From positions 131,260 through 195,259 of the forward strand of contig NMRB01001195.1 in the NCBI GenBank assembly GCA_002633025.1: 64,000 nt of DNA, read 5' to 3'. This document shows, piece by piece, positions 12,701-25,700 of the stretch. Both the position numbers and the translations under genes were made by a program. The notes under the pieces were generated by a model. That model was not told the DNA's origin, made no database searches, and saw only the letters and a program-made list of their open reading frames with translations. This stretch comes from Notospermus geniculatus (lineage: Eukaryota > Nemertea > Pilidiophora > Heteronemertea > Lineidae). Numbering within the stretch: the first letter of the stretch is position 1; every line of letters begins with the position of its first letter.

Positions 12701-13753
12701 AGTGGTCCATGTGATTTCCACAGGTATTAGGGCCTACTTCGTTCTTGCTTCTACTGGGACAGGGAGGACACAACAGGTATCCTCGCCTGCAAAAACCACA
12801 GAGAAAGTCAGGAACTGCATTTTTAACCACAACTGACCTCAGATCGGAGGGCAAGCATCCCCAGGTCACTAATCACTATTTCCCTTGGAACATTGGCAGG
12901 GGTCTCCTCCTCCACCACCATATTCTCATCAGCTGCTGGCTCTGACCGTGACTGGTCACCTTTCTCGTAAAGTAAAGAGCCTGAAAAATTCAATGTCTAT
13001 TTTTAGCTCTCCGAGAAGACAGAACCGTATATGAGACCAGGTGTTGTTGAAGAACCGAAACAACTTGGGGCACCACCACCACCTGCTAAAAGACTGCTAC
13101 TAAGTTATTTGGGATAAAGACAACAAAAGGATGGTGGTAAGCAAAACCATACCAAGAAATTCCATGTACTCTCTTGTGACCTGACGGCAGAGTTGGTCCT
13201 CGATACATTCTTGAGATGCTTGGTCCTCGTTTTCTGTCTCTTCGCTGTCAAAGAAGAAACATTTCATTTCGCTGCAAGAAGTTATCGGGTACACGTAGTA
13301 CCAGAAGTGAATGCCCACTTTTAACTGTTCTCAGTTTTTAAGGCATCCAGCTGATGGTTTTTGTGTGAAATCTTTGAGTGGGTATTTTTAAATTCTCTGC
13401 ATCCAAAGTTCATTTGGTATCATTCCACAACCAGCTGGGATCTCTACTAGAAAGTGCCTGAGGAAGACCCCGGTTGGGGTCGAAAATTTGCAAAATTCAG
13501 AGACGACTTTATGTTTACCGGTACTGTCATTTTGTGTGTCATTTTTTGTGCTCTATGTTGGATATCAGCAACTTTTACATTCCTAAAAACTATGACAGGA
13601 CATTAGAATGAACTGAGTTACACTTCCACTCAGAAGCAAACTTGAATATACCAGCATTCTGGACGCTATGAAATTATGAAGGGAAATGGCATTTATACAC
13701 ACTCACCAGGTTTCAGCTCTCAAGTTGATTTTCTGCCACTTTTTAGTGAGTCT
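9718..13753 (-). CDS. XPO5: XPO5 exons 23-29 (C-terminal part)
   Basis: Exons are 13753-13707, 13271-13153, 12980-12838, 12426-12181, 11493-11425, 10766-10668 and 9864-9718, ending in TGA at 9718-9720. Peptides include RLTKKWQKINLRAETW, IEDQLCRQVTREYMEFL, ISDLGMLALRSE, RPMYPEILKIMNM, a lysine-rich NPSKKVNEKKKKDAFKKLI, and the family C-terminus FKKETHYTSLPPLLRKTK. The acidic insert in exons 24-25 (EETENEDQ; VVEEETPANV) corresponds to a variable acidic loop in the family. A MITE abuts the donor of exon 28. Confidence 0.95.
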
Positions 13754-16700
13754 CTGAAAGAAAAATCATCACCGAAATTAGAAATATGGGAACACTAAGA
13801 GGCCCATGGGTGTAACTTTTTGATTTACTGACCGGATTCCCTGGAGGATCTCCAGAACCAGTGCACCGAGGCCTTGTGCTTACAAAATGTGCCACCCATA
13901 CAGATTGGCCACCAGGCTAACACACCGCCAGGGATGTCACTCATAACCCTAAATCATGGGTCAGTCAGCTGAGTTAGAAAATATTGAGGTAAACACCGAG
14001 AGTGATGTGTCTTTTGAGTATGACCATTTGAACTGAACTGGGTGAAGTTCAGTGATTTCGATGGCTGTGGGTATGACTATTTGAACTGAACTGGGTGAAG
14101 TTCAGCAATTTCGATGGCTGTGGATGTGAGTTTTTGCCCCCCCCCCCCAAGTATTATTAGATAGAGAGTGTAGTTCTCTAGAAAGACCTCCGGTGTCTTA
14201 CCTCCAGCATAAATGGAGCCATCCTGTTGACTATGGGTAAGACGACTGTTTCATATGCTGCCTTGGGACAGTACTGGACAAACGGTTTCATGAATACACG
14301 GACAATCAGCTTGAGCCTGTGGTCAGGGAGATATTCGATGTTGTGGAATGTAGTCTCGAGGAGAAGTTTTGAGAGCAGACCACTTGTGTAGAATTCATAT
14401 CCTAGATATTGAGCAGCATTGCCAAGGACATGGTACCTGAAAACATGAAGTCAGAAGTGTCACAATAAGCACAAAAAGAACAGGAAACACATCGACACCA
14501 ATCCTGATGATTTTTATCTTCAGTATCAAGCTGTGACAGGATGTCAAAAAGAATATGGTAGATAGATGAGAAATTGATTTATACCAGTCACTAATGATTT
14601 ATACCAGTCACTAACACCTGGACTAGAATAAACACTGGTAAAGTATGATTCACCCTAACTTCAATATGGGCAAAGTGCCAAGCTTGGAAATGTGCACCAG
14701 TCAGTGGTAAATAATCCATGTCGCAGTTACCTAATGATGTTAGGGTAACGTGGTTTACTTACAATGAGCCTCCATTCTACGAGGCTAAATAACCAAAATT
14801 ATAGTACATGCACCATTAAAGATGAATCATCCCCCTGTGTATGTTTCATTTTGTTCGATTTTCTAGTGTGTGCAAAAAGTCGGGTAAATACATGATAAGA
14901 GCTTCCTTGACCACAACAGAAGTGGTTGTATCTTTGTATGTGTAGACAGCTACCATCCCTAATTCTGTGCAACTTACGAATTTTCAAACAGCAATGAGAT
15001 GAAATTCTGCATCCTTTCGAGTGGCTGTTTTGAATTGCAAGCATTTGTGTTGTCTGTGACATGGGCAGGCTCAGTTCCTAAAATAATACACGTAGAATAA
15101 ATATTATATGTTTATATAGCCCACAAATATTTTCAATTAATGTTTGGCCAATGTCATCGTGCACCCCTGAGTGTGACAGAAAAAATTATCATGAATGCCA
15201 CAGTAATTGCCTATGTCAGATGCCTTAGTGTAAATTTCTTTATTCTTTCATCATGAAAACTACTGCAGTGATGGGAACTTGGGTCTAATGGGAATAGCAT
15301 CAGTTCTGCTTACCTAGCACTTGTAATTTTTCCCTTTCCATCAAGTCATATGCTTGGCTGAATTCAGGATGCCTCAGCTGCAGGTTTTCAGGCAACCAAA
15401 TATCATTCAGAATCCTATTAGGAATATGAAACAAATGGTCAATTTTTTTATAACTTTTCAAAAACAACAAAACCAGTCATGACCTTCAGTTAAAAAATAT
15501 GATTTTAGGAGTGTAAGTGCCAACTCAGGGCTACTCATTAAACAATAGAGCTTGTGCAGATGATGTCATCACGGAAAAATCCGCCATCTTTGACGGTCAA
15601 ATTGACGTCAACGACCCATGTGGTGCAGTTTGTCATCAGCGCAAGTGGAGTGTGTGCGTCTTCAACCATGACACGATCTACACATGGCGCACTTCGACGT
15701 CAGCATGGTGGACCGCCGGTCAAAAGTGACGTCATAATGAGCCACTGTACAAGCTCTATACTGGGCAACATTTACATAAATGTAGAAGAAACCAGAGACC
15801 TGTGAAGAAAAACTAGGATGTAGAGGACAGGTCACCCTCTCTATCACATAAAGCAACTGGGAGCCCACGGATCAACCTGTGACCTCACTGGTGGCAGGGA
15901 CGGATGTTTCTTGGTTGAGTTTCCCATTGAAAGAACTAGGCCATATTACTGGTGGGTAGCTTACTAAAGGTAAAACAGTTGTAGCAGTATACGGGTACTT
16001 ACTTGAGCAACGGGAAAAGACTTCCAAACATCCTACCAATCTGTTGTGTTGAAGGATTCCTTGGTACTTCCATCTCGCCAATCTTTGTCAAAAACCCACC
16101 ACTCCTCATTTCCTGAGAAGAATAATCATAAAAGTCTACCCAATCACAAGTGCATTTTCAATCTTTCATCTGACACACTGTTTGACATATCACATAAAAA
16201 TACCAAGCAACGTGGAACCAAATGAGAAGGTTCATCAGTACTGCATGAGGATGCAGTTATGTTATACCCAAAAACTTTGGATCAGATTTTCATGCTGGGT
16301 CAGAAGCAGACTTTCTTCAAAAGGAACATTCACCTTCACACCTTCCTATTGGCTCAATGTAACAAATCTTATTTTGTGGTGTCACTGATCCGATTCTTTG
16401 TGGTTTTTGGCAACTTAAATCTTCTAACTTTACTTCTTGAACAGTTTCAATTATCTCAGCTGTAAGTCTATAAATTTAAACAGAGGAACTCTTTAGTGTC
16501 AAGGTAATGATATCATTTGTAGTCATCCAATTCTGAAAATTCCTTCACACCATTGCAGACACATTAAACTAAACCACACTAGCCTTACCTCCAGATCTGT
16601 CGGCCATTTACTTCTGTTGATGACGGAATGGATGAAACTGACACAGTATTGTAGCTGAAACGGAAAAGTCGGTGATCTTGACCAAAATGAGACTTTGGGT

Positions 16701-19700
16701 TTGACCTTACTTGGAAAGGTCGGGTTAAATTTCTTCCTCTTGGCTCACAAGACGAAGAGCAGGCAACAGGCTGATCCCCCTACCATTCTCATCATCACAG
16801 AAACAACAGGCATTGTTGCCTCAGCTAATCCCCTATGAAGTCACAGGCCTTGGTTGAAGACACATTTATCCTTGATTTTTGACCTCCCAATTTACAGTAC
16901 AGTGGAACCCCGGTAACATGACCACCCACGGGACAGACCCAAAGTGGTCGCGTTAGCGGGGTGGTCGCCTTACCGAAATCGGCCCGATGAGTGCCGATCC
17001 AGACCGAAGTAAACTGAGGGTCATATTTTCTTTTTTATCCATGTTTCATTTAATAAACCAGACTAGACCATTTCCAACCTGGCCTGATACTAGTAAGCAG
17101 ATAGCCGACCGACAGTGCGACTCCTAGGATGGACGACCGGCAGGTATGGAAATGGTGAACTCCGCGTAAATATTGCGCCTGTCACATGTTTCATTCTTAG
17201 GCCTGCTTTTATATGACCGCAACCATCATGCGCATGGCATATGCCATATGCATTGGTCCTGTTAGGTACACACACGCTGCTGACTCCCCTTTGTAAACTT
17301 TGTTTCACAACCAGATCCCTAATTAGCTTGTGTGTGGTCATGTTACCGAGGTGCTAATTGCCACTTGGGACAGCCAAAGCTGTGGTCGTGGTCCGGATAG
17401 CGGGGTGGTCGCGTTAGTGAAACTCTCCAAAGGGAAATAAAGAGACAAACAATCGGGATATTTGAAAACTGGTCATCTTTCTGAGGTGGTCGCGTTATAG
17501 GGGTGGTCGCCAACCGGGGTTCCACTGTACATGGAAAACAAGAAAATGCAAATAAAACACCTGCAGATCTCACCTTGGCCCTGTTAATTCCACATGTATC
17601 AGCTGAGCTTGGTTCAACAGGGGCCTGGTCCACTCCTATGAAGGATATAAACTTGACTGGCGTTTGGAATACTCTGAAAGTGAACACAATAATGTGACTC
17701 ACCATCCCAACTAGATAAAAATAATCGTAAAATTTCAGGTGCAGTGATTTTAATGTTTTCAATCCCACAAAAAAAATCGAATAATGAACTCAATATCCAC
17801 TCTCACTCACTCTTGTATTTCGGCGGACAACCAAATATCCTTGCTGGGTTTGAGCACCTCTGCCAAGAATGCCGACTGTTTCTCAAAGTTTTTGAACTCA
17901 TTGCTGATAATGATTGCCGATTCCGTCAGCGTGATTTTTTCCAGGGAGGAGAGGAGATTTTCCTTGTTGATGATGTCTTTGATGTGCTGGTACATGCGGT
18001 CAAAACTCGGCTGAAATACATGTAACAAACGTTTATGAGCATGACTACTGTACTAAACAATGAACATCACCTACATGTAGAAGGAATTCAAATCAAAACA
18101 TGAAATTCAGGGTAATGGGAATATTTGAAAATCCTGACCAGGGAATCGAACCTAGAACCTCAGAGGTGACAGGTGCCGATATTTTCACATCACCACTCTG
18201 ACACCTCATTATTAAGGTCTGTTTCCATTACAACAGATTCCGCTGCGGTTTGCGGCGCCAGAGCAGTTTTCACAGGGTTTTGGATAATCGTTAAATGGTT
18301 TAACAATACATGGCCTGTTAATTATCTCAATGCCTGTGAAAACCACTCCAGCGCCGCAAACCGCAGTGGAATCGATTGTACCGGTACTGGAAAAGGGCCT
18401 TTAGAACAGATGGCCTGAAACTTACCATAATGAGTTTTGGATACGACTTGCATAGCTTAACTAAGGCAGAGCAAGCATGCCTTCGCACATTTTGGACTGC
18501 TCTTGTTCTGTTTGATTTGGTTTGGCCATCGACATTAAACACAACCGTGGAAAATATCTGGAATAAGTCAAAGTATTGGTAATTAATACATGCAGATACA
18601 TTCAGTGGTTTCCACATAAAGTCGCCAGAAAGGGTGATGTACGCACCCTTGTGACTCGCTGGAAGTGAGATTTTGCCAGTCACCGTGAGTTGCACATGTT
18701 CAACTTTCTAGCGACTAGTTGTACCCAGTTTCGTTCAGTTGCTGCGATGTACACGGGCTTGCGACTGATCAGTGACAGTTTTCTGAACGAAACCTAGTTT
18801 CGTCGAGTCAACGCCCCGGATGTTACGCGAGTTGCTGCCAGTTGCAAGTGCAATGTAAGCGGTCTGGAGATGACGACTGATTGATCTTCCTAGGCCCTGC
18901 GTTGCTGAATTTGCGATGTGCGCACAGCGGGTACATCACCAGTGACTGATCTGATCACTTACTTCCAGTCGCAAGTGCGATGTACGCCTGGCTTTATGAA
19001 AGCGTATTTGATGAAATGTTGTTCATTTTGACCACTTCATCCTCTTTCAACCCCAATTTTTTTTCAAATTTTCAGTTTTCCCTTGCCAGGCAGCAACACT
19101 GAACACTTGCCAACAATAATGCTGGTATTGACTGAGTTATTAACCCCTTCGTTACGTGGGACCCGGTCACCGGCTCATCATCTAAACCCCCACGACATTT
19201 CCCTGGGACCCGGTCACCGGGTCATAGTTGTTTATTCAGTTTCTCTTCACTTCTTCATACAGTAAGTCATGAAGTAAATGTCACAAAAAAACTAAAATGG
19301 CCTCTATAAGCTGGTGACCATACGTGCCCGTAACGAAAGGGTTAACCCCGCATAACAGCTCCTGAACTTAGTTCTGACTTGTGATCAAGATAACTTGACA
19401 TTAGCGATCAAGATCACTTGACATTAGCGATCAAGATCACTTGACATTAGTGACACTTACCTTCACAAGTACATCATCGACCATTTCAGGGGCATGGGCA
19501 AGATATTCACACAATGATGAGATACATGACAACTGGAGTGAAAGGATCAGGGGATCCTGCAAGAAAGGAACAGGGGATAAAAATATCCAATTCATTACAT
19601 AGGAAAAACCAATAATAAAGCAAAAAGGGGTCATTTTTGGTGATCAAACACTCGAACAGTTACTAAACAAACATTTTTTTTTCATTAGGAGGAACATTGT

Positions 19701-22700
19701 ATCAACAGCTGAGTGCCAAGGACAGCATCATTAGCTTTAAAGTTAAAGTTAAAGTTTTGGGTTTATAGTCTGATATCAACAACGGTAGAGGTGTCATCCG
19801 ACTTTACACTTTAACCCCAGTCTATCCTGAAACCTTTCAGTAGAACTCAGATGAGCTGCTCATTCAACGCTACAATCTGAGCATTTCTGACCGGTACCCA
19901 TTTATACACCTGGGTGGAGAGAGGCCGGTGAGGCAAGGAGACTTGCCGAAAGTCTCACGCCACAGTGGGATTCGAACCCGGGACCCTCTGACCGCTAGTC
20001 AGAGACCTGAACCACTACACCACCGTGGCTCCCCATAAGAGAAAACATTGAGCAAATTCACTGTACAGCAAGAGGAAACCGAGTTCCTGGAGAAAAACTT
20101 CACCGCAAAAGAGAGTCTCCCTATCACATAAAGCGTTGGTCTGATCGGTGATCAAACCCACAACCTCACAGACGACAGGTGCCGTATTTCCACTACGCCA
20201 TTCTGAGAGCCCGAACAACTCTCACCTTCATTTCATAGCAGAGAAGAGCTCTGAGCCAGTGGACGCCCGCCTCGACATCTGGCTGAGGTTCAGGCGACTG
20301 TGAACACCGCGACATGACTGCCTCTAGGAAACTTGTCATGGCATCCCATTGGATGTAAGAGGGAGAACTAAGGTTGCAGTGGTCATTTTCAGTTCCTGTG
20401 ACAAAAAAAAATGTGATGGTCCATTTGATGAAACGTGAGGCCAAATTACATGACTATAGCTAGGAATCCACCATTGATTTTCATTATGCGTTGCGACTTG
20501 CTTTGCAACTGGGCACTCAATCGCTGTAGTGGACTCGCTAGACCTCATTTCCACCAATGGCGAAGATGTGGTCAATTTTAGTTGGCAATCGGTCGGTGAC
20601 CGGTATCAGTTCCTTGCGATCGTATTCAGTCGCAGGTAGCAGGTTGCAAAGCAAGTCGCAACGCAGAAAATCAGCGGTGGATTCCTAGCTCAAGTCAAGG
20701 AACCATATGTGACTTTCCACAGCAAAACCAGGCGCATGTGGCTCAGAAGTTGAGCCTCAACTAACTAAGATGACACCAGGAGAGAATGGAAGAAATAGAT
20801 CGTTTTAGACTTCATAATAGACAGACAATATTGAAACTGACAAACATTTTGGTCTCAACCTGCCAAGCTCAGAGTGACGTGTGCCTGGTTTTGCTGTGGA
20901 AGGTCACATATGGAGGTACGTTTCTTCAACATTTGTATTTCTTTACACCATTTGAAAAAAATTTTCCTGTTAAGTCAGAAATTAAACTACATTTGATTCA
21001 GTGCAAGGAGACAAGCAGACACAACTAGCCAAGTTTGAAACGAAACCTACGCACCTTCCCCAATAACTAGTGGCTGCTTCAAAAGATGTTCAAGGCGTTG
21101 TGTGGCCATTCTAAACGTGACGCACGGCAGCAAGATTGTCGTAAATCTGATTGTGTTCATTATATCAGATCGGTACCCTGAAACAAAAATGCTGGAATTC
21201 ACCAAACACTACATTACAGTTACATGTACACCACAGTACACACATGTAAAATTCTATGCAATATGGGATGTGACTACATATTTTGAGAAGATTTTTTATC
21301 TTTGAGTTTAAATCATATATCAGTACTCACGTGAAAAGAAAGAATTGAACTCCCTGTCACTGTTGTCAAAATCCAACAGGGAATATGCACAGCTCGGACT
21401 GTTGTTCATGGACGGATAGCCAACCTGTAAACATGCCGAAAAGAAATTATGTATACACTTGTTGTGTACACACTTGACATTATATCATATGTGTATGAGT
21501 TCCTGTAGAAATAAAAGGCATGCTGAAACTAAATCACACTGGTGAATCAATGAAGAAAGCTCAGCAGATCTCCAATTGCCCGGTCATGCGAAATATGCAC
21601 AGGAACTGCACTTTATATGTGAACCTCACTTTAGTTTGGGTTCCTTATAACAGCAAAACTATATCACAAAATAATAAGATACAGAATAGCGAAAAGATGC
21701 TTTTCGCTTTGGGCTTGTTTTATGTATTACACATGTCATATTTATTAAACCCTTTTCTTTCAGCTAAATCAGTTTCTCCTTAATTACATCCACTCTCTTT
21801 ATTACATGTAGGTCCAGCAACCATCCGTGGGGCTTGGACACTTTTCTTTCCTTAATTACATCCACTCTCTTAATTAGGTCCAGCAACCATCCGTGATGCT
21901 TGGACACTATTCTTTCCTTAATTGCTCACTCATCCTGTCTACACAGGTTAGTTCCACATTCGGGTTTCAGCTCAGTATTTTCTAGAGTTTCAGATTGTAA
22001 AGTTCCACTTGAAAAAGACCCCGGTTGGGGTCGAAAATTCGTGAATTCTGGAGATTGACTTCTTGCTTATTATCACAAATAATAAAGTATATAAAGTCAA
22101 TTTCCAGAATATTTAGCAAATTTTCGACCCCAACCGGGTCTTCTTCAGGCTGGAACTTAACAATCTAAAACTCTAGTAAAGACAAAAATATATCACGATT
22201 TAGATATAACAAAACACTGACACTCACCTTAGCAAGTGATTGCATTGCACTCTCCATGACATTCACAATGAACTCTCTGAATAACGCATCCTTGGAGATA
22301 TGTTCATGTCTAAGGAAAGCACACCATAGAGGCTGTGTCATACTTCCCAACATCTGAAAATACCAGAACTCCCATTATATACATGTAAGATCTGGCAACT
22401 ACATTTCAACAAAATCAGTTTTGTTGAGGCATCATGCAGTGAAAATCTCAGTGAAAACTGGATTTCAACTGATCTATACTGGATTTCAACTGATCTATAC
22501 TGGATTTCAACTGATCTATACAACGTACTTGAGTCACATTAGAAAACTTACCTGACTTGGATGTTTAGTTAGTGCTAAGATTGCCTCCAGGTACTTCCCA
22601 AAGTTTGGCGGCTGTTCAATGTCTGCCTCAGCGCCCTGAAATACCCAAAATGTTCTCATTCTTCACTGTCACTTGCAAACAAGTAGACTAAATGTGCTCA

Positions 22701-25700
22701 GCTGTTTTGGCAAACAAACGTTCATTCATATTTTGAAGCCAAGATGGGAGCACTACACAGCAAAACGGGTTCTTCACATATGTCACAACGGGGTACTGGC
22801 AGTTTAGTGACATTTGCCTCTATCGATCCTATCCGGTACTGGCAAAGGATGGGTTAATCCAAGTACATGTACTCACCCAAAGTGTGCAAAGTTGGTTTCC
22901 AATGGCAACCATGATGTTGCATAGTTTCTTCAGAAACAGGTAATGGTACTCATCAACTGATGCAGTGGTCGCAACTCTGAAAAGAGGAGACAAGTGATTT
23001 TTATGAACTGTGTATATACTCAAAATGACAGACAGCCTCTTGCAAAAATGACCATGCTACTACTGATGCCAGATCTGCCCTACAATAATGCCAAAAGGCA
23101 GCAGCCCATATGTAATCAGTTGGAGCACAGTTAACTGTTGTAACAGCACTATTTTGTCATTCAATGTACACAGTAGTGTACAGTAAGGCCATTACATCAG
23201 TTGATTTACACTCCCACTGATGAAGATTTGTGGAGGTGATTGGTGAAAATTTCAAGATTATACAGAACAGAAGCTAGAAATTTTAGGAAAAAAATTCAAA
23301 CATAAGAATTAAACGCCAGTCTCTTAGATCGAAAAAAGGACAAACATGAAGCCAAAAATAAGGAAGCCTCATTATCATTGACCATACATTTAGCCCCACC
23401 CTCCCACAGCAGGGCTTTGGGTTCGTTCCTCGTCATACACTCCCACACAGTGGATGAAGAGGAGCGAGGTAAAACCCCTGTGGTGGGAGGATGATTTTGC
23501 CCTACAAGATTAAGAAGGAACTCCATCCAAGTCACATGGCAGCACANATGTAAGATCTGGCAACTACATTTCAACAAAATCAGTTTTGTTGAGGCATCAT
23601 GCAGTGAAAATCTCAGTGAAAACTGGATTTCAACTGATCTATACTGGATTTCAACTGATCTATACTGGATTTCAACTGATCTATACAACGTACTTGAGTC
23701 ACATTAGAAAACTTACCTGACTTGGATGTTTAGTTAGTGCTAAGATTGCCTCCAGGTACTTCCCAAAGTTTGGCGGCTGTTCAATGTCTGCCTCAGCGCC
23801 CTGAAATAGCCAAAATGTTCTCATTCTTCACTGTCACTTGCAAACAAGTAGACTAAATGTGCCGAGCAGTTTTGGCAAATGAACATATTTTGAAGCCAAG
23901 ATGGGAGCACTACACAGCAAAACGGGGTTCTTCACATATGTCACAACGGGGTACTGGCAGTTTAGTGACATTTGTTTCTATCGATCCTACCCGGTACTGG
24001 CAAAGGAGGGGTTAATCCAAGTACATGTACTCACCCAAAGTGTACAAAGTTGGTTTCCAATGGCAACCATGATGTTGCATAGTTTCTTCAGAAACAGGTA
24101 ATGGTACTCATCGACTGATGCAGTGGTTGCAACTCTGAAAAGAGGAGAAGAGTCATTCTGATGGACCGTGTATATACCAGACAGCCTCTTGCAAAATGAC
24201 CGCAGGGTTTCCGCCAGGATTTTTTTCCAGGGTATGACCTGGGGGGGGGGGGAGAGAAAAAATTTAAAAAAAATTTTTTTTGAAAAAAATTTTTTTTTCA
24301 AAAATTATTTTTTCTGTTAATAATGGCCTCCAGAGTCATTTTTTACACTCCAAAATGCAAAATTAGTCTTCCTTCTGCATGAAAGTTGCATTTGAAATGT
24401 AACAAATTTAAGAAAAACATTACTGAAGTGATTTTTTCTGGGTACTATATCGTACCCTCAAATTTCTTTCGGTTACTATATTTGTACCCAAAGTACCCTC
24501 TGGCGGGGACCCTGTGACCATGCTACTACTGTTGTCAGATCTGCCATGTCTGCCCTTCAATAATGGCAAAAGGCAGCAGCCCCATTTGTAATCAGTGGGA
24601 GCACAGTTAACTGCTGTAACAGCACTATTTTGTCATTCAAAGTACACAGTAGTGTACAGTAAGGCCATTACATCAGTTGATTTACACTCCCACTGAAGAA
24701 GATTTGTGGAGGTGAATGGTGAAAATTTCAAGGTTATACAGAACAGAAGCTAGAAATTTTAGGAAAAAAATTCAAACATAAGAATTAAATGTCAGTCTCT
24801 TAGATCGAAAAAAGGACAAACACGAAGCCAAAAATAAGGAAGCCTCATTATCATTGACCATACATTTAGGCCCACCCTCCCACAGCAGGGCTTTGAGTTC
24901 GTTCCTCGTCATACACTCGCACACAGTGGATGAAGAGGAGCGAGGTAAAACCCCTGTGGTGGGAGGATGATTTTGCCCTACAAGATTAAGAAGGAACTCC
25001 ATCCAAGTCACATGGCAGCACAAGTGATGTGCAGCACAGAAAATGCTGGTGTGTTGTGAGGTGATTTACTGGTGGCTGTATTTAGCAACAGAAACTTTGT
25101 TACAACACTTAAGACCTCCACACACTTGTCCAAACTGTGGTGCAATTTTCAGATGAATCAATTGTATGGAGGCAGCAAGGTGGATAATAAGGATTTTCTG
25201 ATCGAAAAGTGTACATGTAAATCCAGAAGTGTGAGGGGGTATCTTATGAAAGCCTAGGTTGTCCATCATATATGAATGAGGACCTAACCCACTGGCTCAA
25301 TAGGTGTCACTAGTGGTTAAAACTGTTGAATTGAAAGGGACATTCAGGTCCTGATCAATTTCCCACACAAAAGACATCCATTGTGTAGGACCTGATTACT
25401 ATGTTCTGCCCTCTATCATAGTTAAGGCGTCGCTCCACGTAACAGTTTTCTGTAGAAAGTTTGCTGTCAGATAGTCAATTATTGCTGTCAACTCATACAA
25501 TACTGTATGACAGCAATTCTTGCTATCTGAGAGCAATAATTGACTATCTGACAGCAAACTTTCTACAGAAAACTGTTACGTGGAGTGGCTTAGGATCCCC
25601 ATTGACAGGAGACTTTACAGCCAAATACATGGAGGGGCCGCCTGTCAGTGGTCCTTGAACATTGCAAAATTTGACGTCACAGACGCCATGGCCTCGTATC

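Noticed and set aside
14147-21284. Real tandem duplication of half the XPO5 gene (1-6208 and 14147-21284)
   Set aside because: Break points coincide with a poly-C run and a single N, coding changes are almost all synonymous, and two other unmerged overlaps occur in the window. Allelic duplication is the simpler reading, though depth data are needed.
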